Origin: Parcubacteria bacterium C7867-008
GTDB taxonomy: Bacteria; Patescibacteria; Paceibacteria; UBA9973; UBA2103
NCBI GenBank assembly: GCA_001189215.1
Contig: LFCR01000004.1
Span: 62,001-126,000, forward strand
Length of the DNA stretch: 64,000 bases
Direction: 5' to 3'
Positions 25,298 to 32,277 of the stretch are shown here, one piece after another. Both the position numbers and the translations under genes were made by a program. The notes beneath the pieces are model-generated. The model worked only from the letters and a program-made list of their open reading frames with translations. It was not told the origin of the DNA and did no database searches. The first letter of the stretch is position 1, and the number at the start of each line of letters is the position of its first letter.

Positions 25298-27310
25298 ATG
25301 ATTGATAGCGCACTCCAGAAAGCCATTGCCGATAAACGTAAGCTCGGTGCGAGTGACGAACAAATCGTTCATGACCTCGAAAAGAGATGGCCAGCCTCTG
25401 ATATACGAGGTGCACTTGCACTCTCTGCACTACAAGAAATTGGTAAAAAGCGAGGTGACTACCACCTAGCAAATGAGGCTACAGCAGCTTCTGCAGGACG
25501 AAGAGTGCAGACTGCCACAGCAGGAAGTATTGCAATAACGGTGGGTATTGTTCTTGTCCTAATTGCAGGAGGTGCCTACGCGTATCTAAATCCAGAAAGT
25601 ATTGCATTCTTAACAAAGCCCTTGGCTACAAATAAGTTAGCGCTTGTAAAAGAAACAACTAAAGAAACGGGACTTCAATACACCTATGACTTCACTATTG
25701 CGACGGGTACTCAAGCACAACAACCTAAAGCGGTAAAGAAAAGTTCATCAGGCAGTGGGAGCTCAGGAAGTACAGGAACTAAAACACCTGACCCTACAAC
25801 ACCGGCCCCCGCGGTTCCTGCCGCAACACCTACTGTTCCAAAGACTCCAACAGTGGATACACCTAGCACCCGTCTAACATTGAGCACGGAATCTGTATCA
25901 GCTGGTAAAGCTGCAACGCTCTCATGGACAGCAACAAATGCAAAGGTTTGTAGTTCAACAGGGTTTGATATAAGTGCACAACTAAGTGGCAGCATCTCGG
26001 TGGCGCCTACGCAAACTACAACCTACACACTTGTCTGTGCTAACGCAGGTGGATCAACTTCTGATTCAAAGACTCTAACGGTAACGGCAGCTGTCGCTAC
26101 ACCAATACCTACTCCTACCCCCACACCAACGCCTACTCCGACACCGACCCCCACACCAACTCCAACGCCTACTCCGACACCACAACCAACCCCTACCCCT
26201 ACCCCCACACCTACGCCTGCTCCAACAAGTGGTACTGTCACGGCCGCTCAACTTCAAAACGCTTTACAGAACGCTCATGCAGGCGACGTGATTACCGTAA
26301 CGGGTGATGTTAGATTCACCACAACGTGGCCTGCAATGAATTTTCCACCGCCAGGCGTTAAAGTGAAGGCTGCGTCAGGAGCAACACTTAACGGATGGTT
26401 CTTTACGGGTAGCGGTGTGACATTTGATGGATTCAAGACTGAAAGCATGGGTATCGCAGGCACAAATGCATCCTCTCCAGTTGTTATTCGTAATGCTGAA
26501 TGCACAAGCGCAGCTGGGGCTGTATCGGGTAATGCAGTTGCCATAATTGTCATGGGCAAGGGCGTTACTATCGAAGACAGTGCATTCCATAATCTAACAT
26601 CAGGCATCAGCTTGCAGGCGAGCGACCATATAACGATCAGACATAACACTTTTCGCGATCATTATCGCGACACCATTTCTGGAGCGCTCAACTCTCATTT
26701 GATTGTTGAAGACAATAATTTCAGCGCCTTTGTTGGACCTCCAGAACATCTGGATGTGGTGCAGCTAATTCATAGTGCAGATAATGTTAAGTTGGTTAAC
26801 AATGTCATTGAACGCGGCACAACCAGTGATGGCGATCCAGGCACACCTCCACAAGGATTCTTCCTAACAGACGGCAATTTCAGTAACATTCTTATCCGTG
26901 GTAATGCGATGCGTGGTACAGCTTTCCATGGAATCACGGTCGCTCGACCGATCTCAGGGCGTGTTGAATGGAACTTTGTACAAGGAGATGGGCTTCCGTA
27001 CGGAACATTCGGTGTTATCGTTCCTTGGATTAAGCAGTCGAACGCTGCCGATGACTTTGAAATTGAAAACAACCTTGCAACCTCATACAATGGCTGGCCC
27101 TCGGATTGCTGTGGCAATCAACTCATATCAAATCCTGCTCCTGGGGATCGATCTGCCTTGTTAGCATTCTTGAGTACTCGTGGAGTGCACTCGCCACCAC
27201 TATCATCAGCATATGATCCAAGTGAGCGGAAAACACAGATAGCAGGCGCTGCAGGCCCTATTGGTTGGCTTGTTGCCCTGTATGAGCAAATACGGGCCAT
27301 GTTTTCATAA
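25298..27310 (+). CDS. Surface protein with Pro-Thr linker and parallel beta-helix (paralogue 1)
   Basis: 670 residues. Residues 1-50 form a small helical module (ALQKAIADKRKLGASDEQIV...WPASDIRGALALSAL) shared with the proteins at 47472 and 49839. A membrane helix follows near 75-97 and a Ser/Gly/Thr linker after it. An Ig-like domain (about 180-265, with TLSWTATNAKVCSSTGFD) precedes a (PT)n linker of about 40 residues. A right-handed beta-helix of about 310 residues follows, with repeats such as ITIRHNTFRDHY and VKLVNNVIERG. Such domains bind or cleave polysaccharides. The cargo faces outside. TATAGT lies 10 bases before the ATG. Confidence 0.85.
   Translation: MIDSALQKAIADKRKLGASDEQIVHDLEKRWPASDIRGALALSALQEIGKKRGDYHLANEATAASAGRRVQTATAGSIAITVGIVLVLIAGGAYAYLNPESIAFLTKPLATNKLALVKETTKETGLQYTYDFTIATGTQAQQPKAVKKSSSGSGSSGSTGTKTPDPTTPAPAVPAATPTVPKTPTVDTPSTRLTLSTESVSAGKAATLSWTATNAKVCSSTGFDISAQLSGSISVAPTQTTTYTLVCANAGGSTSDSKTLTVTAAVATPIPTPTPTPTPTPTPTPTPTPTPTPTPQPTPTPTPTPTPAPTSGTVTAAQLQNALQNAHAGDVITVTGDVRFTTTWPAMNFPPPGVKVKAASGATLNGWFFTGSGVTFDGFKTESMGIAGTNASSPVVIRNAECTSAAGAVSGNAVAIIVMGKGVTIEDSAFHNLTSGISLQASDHITIRHNTFRDHYRDTISGALNSHLIVEDNNFSAFVGPPEHLDVVQLIHSADNVKLVNNVIERGTTSDGDPGTPPQGFFLTDGNFSNILIRGNAMRGTAFHGITVARPISGRVEWNFVQGDGLPYGTFGVIVPWIKQSNAADDFEIENNLATSYNGWPSDCCGNQLISNPAPGDRSALLAFLSTRGVHSPPLSSAYDPSERKTQIAGAAGPIGWLVALYEQIRAMFS
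26095..26222 (+). repeat. Degenerate 6-base repeat encoding the Pro-Thr linker
   Basis: Tandem CCNACN units with varied third bases encode alternating Pro and Thr. Codon-level variation suggests selection on protein sequence rather than recent slippage. Confidence 0.85.
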
Positions 27311-27345
27311 GGCAAAATAATCTGAATCAGCTATAATTGACGCAT

Positions 27346-27576
27346 ATGGGTATACAAGATTTTCTGTTACGTCAGGCAATGAAGCATAAGATGAAGGATG
27401 TGCCAGAAGCACAGCGCGAACAAATAATGACGCTCGTGCAGAAGGACCCTGAACTCTTCAAAAAGATTGGTGAAGAAGTGGAGCGTCGAACAAAGGGTGG
27501 CGAGGATCAAATGAAAGCCACCATGGAAGTAATGAAGAAGTATCGTAACGAACTCGCTGGTCTGATGCAAAACTAA
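27346..27576 (+). CDS. Small helical hypothetical protein
   Basis: 76 residues (MGIQDFLLRQAMKHKMKDV...), all-helical and charged, without membrane segment. No confident family. ATG 27346 follows TATAAT by 8 bases. The oxidoreductase gene starts 1 base after its stop, so it heads a three-gene transcription unit. Confidence 0.8.
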   Translation: MGIQDFLLRQAMKHKMKDVPEAQREQIMTLVQKDPELFKKIGEEVERRTKGGEDQMKATMEVMKKYRNELAGLMQN

Positions 27577-27577
27577 T

Positions 27578-28204
27578 ATGACTGAATTTGCAGCACTCAA
27601 CGTATTGGTATTAAATGCGTCACTTAAGCATGGTGACGAACCATCAAGTACACAGGAGGTTGCCGATTTAGTTGTTGAAAAGATGCGTAGTCATGCGCAG
27701 ATTATTGTTGAGTCTGTGCGTCTTTCAGATATGAATCTTCCAGTTGGTCTTGGCTATAAAGAAAGTGAGGACGATGAGTGGCCAGCTATTGTTGAGCAGA
27801 TCAAGAGCGCAGACATTATTCTTTTCGCAACGCCAATATGGTGGGGAGGTCGTTCGAGCTTAATGCAGCGCATTATAGAGAGAATGGATGCGTTTGATGA
27901 AGGTACGATCCCTGGCATTAGTGGTCGCGAAGGTCTTCTCAACAAAGTTGCTGGTATTGTGATAACCGGAAGTGAGGATGGTGCTCAGGCTGTCATGGCC
28001 GGCATGATGGAGGTGCTTTCCTTCCTTAACTTCACACTTCCACCGCAATGCTGTACGTACTGGGTTGGTGAAGTTGGCATGGATCCAAAGACTGATTCAG
28101 AGCGTCGTCGAAACAACCCTGCTGTTGAACACATGGCAACAAACACTGCAAAGAATCTCGTTCACGCAGCACAAACCCTTAAAACTAATCCTTTCATCGC
28201 ATGA
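27578..28204 (+). CDS. NADPH-dependent FMN reductase / flavodoxin-like oxidoreductase
   Basis: 208 residues with the flavodoxin-like fold. The N-terminal LVLNASLKHGDEPSSTQEV is the FMN phosphate loop, ADIILFATPIWWGGRSSLMQRIIERMD contains the conserved P-x-W/Y-G substrate loop, and VAGIVITGSEDGAQAVMAGM is a later strand-helix. It would reduce flavin or quinone with NAD(P)H. Its stop overlaps the next start (ATGA at 28201). Confidence 0.88.
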   Translation: MTEFAALNVLVLNASLKHGDEPSSTQEVADLVVEKMRSHAQIIVESVRLSDMNLPVGLGYKESEDDEWPAIVEQIKSADIILFATPIWWGGRSSLMQRIIERMDAFDEGTIPGISGREGLLNKVAGIVITGSEDGAQAVMAGMMEVLSFLNFTLPPQCCTYWVGEVGMDPKTDSERRRNNPAVEHMATNTAKNLVHAAQTLKTNPFIA

Positions 28205-28779
28205 GTAAGAAGATTTACATACTAATGGGTAACCCAGACAAGGAGGGTACTCTTTCAAGCAAGATTGCCGATACCTATGAGGAGAATGCTCGTGCTGCAG
28301 GACATGAAGTTCGTCGTACAAATTTAGGTGATCTTCAATTTGACCCTATTCTCCACAAGGGATACAAAGAAATTCAACCACTTGAGCCAGACCTACTTAA
28401 GGTTCAAGAAGATATGAAGTGGTCTGACCACTTTGTACTGATCTATCCTGTCTGGTGGTCTGCTATGCCGGCTCTCCTTAAGGGCATGATCGATCGTGCG
28501 TGGGTACCTGGCTTCGCCTTCCATTTCCATAAAGATGGTATGGGCTGGGACAAACTCCTTGCTGGTCGTACGGCTCGCATCTTCATCCTTTCTAAGAACT
28601 GGCCAGTACTTATCATGACGTTGTTCGGTGATTACACGAACGAAATCTCACGTGCAATCCTTGGGTTCTCTGGCTTCAAGGTGAAAATCACTGAAGTGGG
28701 AATGAGTGAGAAGCTTAACGAGCAGCAAAAGGCAGGTTGGATGAAGAAGATCGCGGAACTTGCGAAAAACGGGAAGTAA
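28201..28779 (+). CDS. NAD(P)H quinone oxidoreductase, Flavodoxin_2 family
   Basis: 192 residues: YILMGNPDKEGTLSSKIADTY at the N terminus, then DHFVLIYPVWWSAMPALLKGMIDRAWVPGFAF, the signature of MdaB/KefF-type quinone reductases. Likely an FMN/FAD-dependent two-electron quinone reductase protecting against redox cycling. Translationally coupled to the preceding related enzyme. Confidence 0.92.
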   Translation: MSKKIYILMGNPDKEGTLSSKIADTYEENARAAGHEVRRTNLGDLQFDPILHKGYKEIQPLEPDLLKVQEDMKWSDHFVLIYPVWWSAMPALLKGMIDRAWVPGFAFHFHKDGMGWDKLLAGRTARIFILSKNWPVLIMTLFGDYTNEISRAILGFSGFKVKITEVGMSEKLNEQQKAGWMKKIAELAKNGK

Positions 28780-28785
28780 GGTATA

Positions 28786-29012
28786 AATACATCAGCAGGG
28801 CTGGTGCTCCTTCTTCGAGAAAGAATGAATGTCGTGTGTGAGTATGATGCTCCCATAATGAGAAGCATCATCAGGCATGGCTCGGTATTTCAAAATTCTC
28901 GAGGTGACAGTGTGCGCGTCTGGGGTGTAGCGTGGCCCCATCGATCCTTTAGCACAGTCCTGCTTTCTTCCGAGCTCTGCATACTTCGCAGGGCTCTCTT
29001 CTTTGCTTTTAT
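28786..29012. ncRNA. Structured intergenic region, probable rod-shaped RNA
   Basis: The gap before ychF has no convincing gene. Nested pairings form a rod: GCTCGG 28880-28885 with CCGAGC 28970-28975; GACAGTGTGC 28906-28915 with GCACAGTC 28952-28959; TGGGG 28921-28925 with CCCCA 28936-28940. A second hairpin is GATGCT/AGCATC near 28848-28870. TATAAA boxes occur on both strands (28782 plus, 29008 minus), so the strand is open. A 74-codon ORF here has no good start or protein-like pattern. Confidence 0.35.
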
Positions 29013-29037
29013 ACGCATTTTTAGCTAGGGTATCTAT

Positions 29038-30132
29038 ATGAAGATCGGCATAGTAGGACTCCCGAACGTTGGGAAGTCCACACTTTTTAACGCACTTACC
29101 AAAGCAAGTGTTCCCGCAGAGAACTATCCGTTCTGCACCATAGACCCATCCGTGGGTGTTGTTGGTGTACCAGACGAGCGTCTTGATAAGCTTTCTGCAC
29201 TCTCTAACTCAGAGAAAACTATTCCTGCAGCTATTGAATTCGTTGATATCGCAGGCTTGGTGCAAGGCGCCTCAACGGGTGAAGGTCTTGGTAACCAGTT
29301 CCTTTCTCATATTCGTGAAGTGGATGCGATCCTTGAAATGGTTCGTTTCTTTGATGATCCTGATGTAATCCATGTACATGGAGAGGTTGATCCAGTACGA
29401 GATATTGAAGTGATTAATCTAGAACTTATTCTGGCAGACCAGCAGAGCGTAACCGGACGTCGTGAACGTCTCGTGGGTGATGTACGGGCACAGAAGAAGG
29501 ACGCTGTTGCTGAGGACGCAGTACTCGTAAAGATTGAGCAGCAGCTTCTTAAAGGATTCTTTGCTCGTGGCGCAGAACTCACTCCAGAAGAAGCAAAGAC
29601 TATAAAAGGTCTAAACCTTCTCACCATGAAGCCAATCCTCTACGCACTTAATGGAAAGTCTGGAGGACATAACCTTGATGAACTTAATGACGGACGTTCA
29701 CGAGCTGCCTTTGAACTCATTGAGTCACTAGGTTCAGATTATGTGCAGGTTGATGCCGTCACTGAGCATGAGCTGAATGATGTTGCTGAGGAAGATAAGC
29801 ATATGTTCCGCTCAGAACTAGGTGTCTCTGTAGACGGCCTTGAGGCACTCATTCGTGGTGCCTATCACACACTCGGTCTCATCACCTTCTTCACGACTGG
29901 ACCAAAAGAGTCTCGCGCATGGACCATCCCTAATGGTGCTACAGCTCCTGAGGCTGGTGCTGCCATTCATACCGATTTCAAGGATAAGTTTATTCGTGCT
30001 GAGGTAGTGGCATCAGACACACTTCTTCAAGATGGTTCGTGGAGTGCATCTCGTGATAAAGGCAACCTTAAGACAGAAGGGAAAACATACATTGTTAAAG
30101 ATGGGGACGTGATGGTGTTCCTCCATAGCTAG
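29038..30132 (+). CDS. ychF: Ribosome-associated GTPase/ATPase YchF (OLA1)
   Basis: 364 residues, normal length. P-loop GLPNVGKST at the N terminus, switch region NYPFCTIDPSVG, DIAGLVQGAS (G3), an altered G4 typical of YchF's ATP preference (YALNGK), and the C-terminal TGS domain (LITFFTTGPKESRAWTI...DFKDKFIRAEV). ATG 29038 follows a TATCTAT box. Confidence 0.97.
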   Translation: MKIGIVGLPNVGKSTLFNALTKASVPAENYPFCTIDPSVGVVGVPDERLDKLSALSNSEKTIPAAIEFVDIAGLVQGASTGEGLGNQFLSHIREVDAILEMVRFFDDPDVIHVHGEVDPVRDIEVINLELILADQQSVTGRRERLVGDVRAQKKDAVAEDAVLVKIEQQLLKGFFARGAELTPEEAKTIKGLNLLTMKPILYALNGKSGGHNLDELNDGRSRAAFELIESLGSDYVQVDAVTEHELNDVAEEDKHMFRSELGVSVDGLEALIRGAYHTLGLITFFTTGPKESRAWTIPNGATAPEAGAAIHTDFKDKFIRAEVVASDTLLQDGSWSASRDKGNLKTEGKTYIVKDGDVMVFLHS

Positions 30133-30144
30133 ATAAAATGAAAA

Positions 30145-30176
30145 CCGTCCTCCAGGCGGCTTTCGCTTGGGGACGG
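30145..30176. terminator. GC hairpin between ychF and a convergent cassette gene
   Basis: CCGTCC pairs with GGACGG across a 20-base loop that itself contains GC-rich complementarity. Confidence 0.5.
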
Positions 30177-30181
30177 GGGCG

Positions 30182-30592
30182 TTAGAGCAACTCCTCGATC
30201 AGGTGGATGCACTTTTCTTGGGCTTCGAAGAACGTCATCCAGCTGGCCAGTTCAGCACCGGTCAGATTCGTGACATAACTCCCACGATCGATGCTGGACA
30301 TATCGGAGTAGTACTTTCGCTGCTCAAGGAGCGGCACCACAGGAGCAGCTGCCATTTCTCCGGGAGTAGGAACCCCCTTGAAGAGCGCAGCGGCCGAAGT
30401 GACGCGATACTCCTCGATCATGTCACCGATGGTGGTGCGCCGAACTTGGAATTCGATGTAGTGCGTGTAGCCAAGTCGACGGAGCTCAGTGCAGTATTCG
30501 TCGAAATTAGAACAACGCCGAAACTTGTCGAGCAGGGCGATGATCGGATCAATTGCAATGGCAGTCACGGCAGTCTCCACGATTTCAGGTCC
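30182..30592 (-). CDS. Hypothetical protein, cassette gene
   Basis: The frame extends to an ATG at 30637, but a GTG near 30592 (METAVTAIAIDPIIALLDKF...) has AAGGA upstream at good spacing and gives about 136 residues. It is soluble and mixed alpha/beta, with several Cys, no signal peptide and no recognised domain. It is GC-richer than ychF and convergent with it. An imperfect TATGGT box lies near 30620. Start and function are uncertain. Confidence 0.6.
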   Translation of the reverse strand, partial: GPEIVETAVTAIAIDPIIALLDKFRRCSNFDEYCTELRRLGYTHYIEFQVRRTTIGDMIEEYRVTSAAALFKGVPTPGEMAAAPVVPLLEQRKYYSDMSSIDRGSYVTNLTGAELASWMTFFEAQEKCIHLIEELL

Positions 30593-30682
30593 TTGATTGA
30601 GGTTCTGGACAAAACCTACCATATGTTGCAAAAACAATCCACCACCACCACCACCACCCTACCAAGTGCTACTATCTATGGA

Positions 30683-31216
30683 ATGCACGATCCGCACAGT
30701 CCATATACAAACGGATATCATCTATTTCTGGTACCAGACAGTGAAACTAGTAACAAATTCTCGAGCATCATTGAATCTGTTGGGGCAACCTTTGGCAGCG
30801 TCATCTTTCCTCCCCACATAACACTTTTATCAGGTATTACCGGTGACGAACACGAATTGATTTCATACACAGAACAGCTGGCATTGGCAATTGCACCGCG
30901 CACACTAACCATTGCAGGAGTACGTACTGAGGATCGCTTCTTTCGTGCCTTGTATCTAATAGTCAAAGAGTCAGGAGCGTTGTCCGATATGCACATGAAT
31001 GCTTCCATTGCATTCAAAACGGAAGTATCTGAATACCTGCCGCACCTAAGTCTTCTTTACGGAAATTACTCAGATGAGCAAAAGAAACCAATGGTCCATC
31101 TACTATCTCCCCTAGAGGGTATGGAGTTTCAGATAGTGAAACTCGACCTATATAAGACTGAAGGGGAAGTTGAAGCCTGGAAGAAGATGGCATCATTCCC
31201 TCTTGGAATTTCGTAG
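30683..31216 (+). CDS. 2H phosphoesterase (2'-5' RNA ligase / cyclic phosphodiesterase-like)
   Basis: 177 residues with the two His-x-Thr/Ser motifs of the 2H superfamily: HITLLSGI near residue 47 and HLSLLYGN near residue 117. The spacing and size fit the cyclic phosphodiesterase branch acting on 2',3'-cyclic nucleotide or RNA ends. ATG 30683 (MHDPHSPYTNGYHLF) is chosen because TACTAT lies about 8 bases upstream; the open frame extends far upstream over the convergent gene and a (CCA)n run and is not credible there. Confidence 0.82.
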   Translation: MHDPHSPYTNGYHLFLVPDSETSNKFSSIIESVGATFGSVIFPPHITLLSGITGDEHELISYTEQLALAIAPRTLTIAGVRTEDRFFRALYLIVKESGALSDMHMNASIAFKTEVSEYLPHLSLLYGNYSDEQKKPMVHLLSPLEGMEFQIVKLDLYKTEGEVEAWKKMASFPLGIS

Positions 31217-31231
31217 TATACTGGCCGGTAT

Positions 31232-32239
31232 ATGGAACCAATCGTCTCAGCACCCGCACCTGCCTCAACTAATTCTCGTACCTCACCTAAGGACTTCTTC
31301 CTGTGGCTCGGAGTTATCGTTACGCTCTATAGCAGCATAACTGCGCTAATTGCTCTACTGTTTCAGTACATTAACTACGCGTTCCCGGACAACCTCGCAG
31401 ATTACAGTGATCCCTATGGAGCTCCAATCCGTATTGCTATGGCAACCGTCCTCGTTATGGTCCCAACGATGGTTATCATTCTTCGTCTCATTCGTTCAAC
31501 AATTGAGAAAGAACCAGGTAAGGCAAACATCTGGGTACGCCGCTGGGCCCTTGGACTAACCCTCTTCATTGCAACGATATCAATCCTTATCGATCTCATA
31601 ACACTCATCAACACGTTCCTTGGTGGTGAGATCAGCACTCGCTTTGAACTTAAGGTACTTGTAGTCCTACTCGTAGCTGCGGGAGTATTTATGCACTTCC
31701 TTGCAGACATGGCAGGGTATTGGATCACAAATACTAAAAAGGCAACGTACATTGGCATTGGTGTATGCGTTCTTGCTGTTGCTGTTATTGTCTCGGGATT
31801 CTTTATTATTGGTTCTCCTCAGAAGATCCGCATGCTTCGTTATGATGATCAGAAGGTAAATGATCTCCAGTCTCTACAGTATCAGGTTGTGAACCATTGG
31901 CAGGTTAAGCGTGCACTTCCTGCGGACCTCAACAGTACGGTTGACCTACTATCAGGGCAGGAAGTACCAATGGATCCTCAGAGCAAAGCACCTTATGGGT
32001 ACAAAGTAACAGGGCCATACACCTTTGAACTCTGTGCAGACTTTAATCTCCCAACTCCTGAGACAGAAGGACGGGGTGAATTTGATGGACGCAATGCAAT
32101 GTATTACACCGGTGTTGGTGGCATTAGTGAAAACTGGAAGCATGAAGCAGGAAATATCTGCTTTAGTCGAACCATTGATCCTGATCGCTATCAAGTATTC
32201 CCTGATAAATACCCTCAAACTGCTACAGAAGCAATGTAG
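31232..32239 (+). CDS. Membrane protein, DUF5671-like with soluble C-terminal domain
   Basis: 335 residues. The N terminus has about five to six membrane helices starting DFFLWLGVIVTLYSSITALIALLFQYINY, a pattern typical of DUF5671-like parcubacterial proteins. After the last helix (VCVLAVAVIVSGFFII) comes an outside domain of about 130 residues (RYDDQKVNDLQSLQYQVVNHW...). This resembles the Pro/Gly-rich hook of minor-pilin-like proteins. ATG 31232 follows TATACT by 9 bases. Confidence 0.82.
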   Translation: MEPIVSAPAPASTNSRTSPKDFFLWLGVIVTLYSSITALIALLFQYINYAFPDNLADYSDPYGAPIRIAMATVLVMVPTMVIILRLIRSTIEKEPGKANIWVRRWALGLTLFIATISILIDLITLINTFLGGEISTRFELKVLVVLLVAAGVFMHFLADMAGYWITNTKKATYIGIGVCVLAVAVIVSGFFIIGSPQKIRMLRYDDQKVNDLQSLQYQVVNHWQVKRALPADLNSTVDLLSGQEVPMDPQSKAPYGYKVTGPYTFELCADFNLPTPETEGRGEFDGRNAMYYTGVGGISENWKHEAGNICFSRTIDPDRYQVFPDKYPQTATEAM

Positions 32240-32277
32240 TGATAGAGTGCTGGTGATAGGTGCATACTCATATACCC

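Noticed and set aside
26023..26241. Minus-strand Gly-Val repeat ORF over the Pro-Thr linker
   Set aside because: It is the shadow of the CCNACN repeat in the real gene; the same applies to similar ORFs at 48 and 50 kb.
28957..28980. Minus-strand segment resembling the SRP RNA motif GGAAG-AAGCAG
   Set aside because: The motif lies in a stem and internal loop, not in an apical hairpin with the required flanking pairs, and the rest of the region does not fold like SRP RNA.
28804..29028. 74-codon ORF before ychF
   Set aside because: No start signal, no protein-like hydrophobic or charge pattern, and it lies over strongly paired RNA-like sequence.
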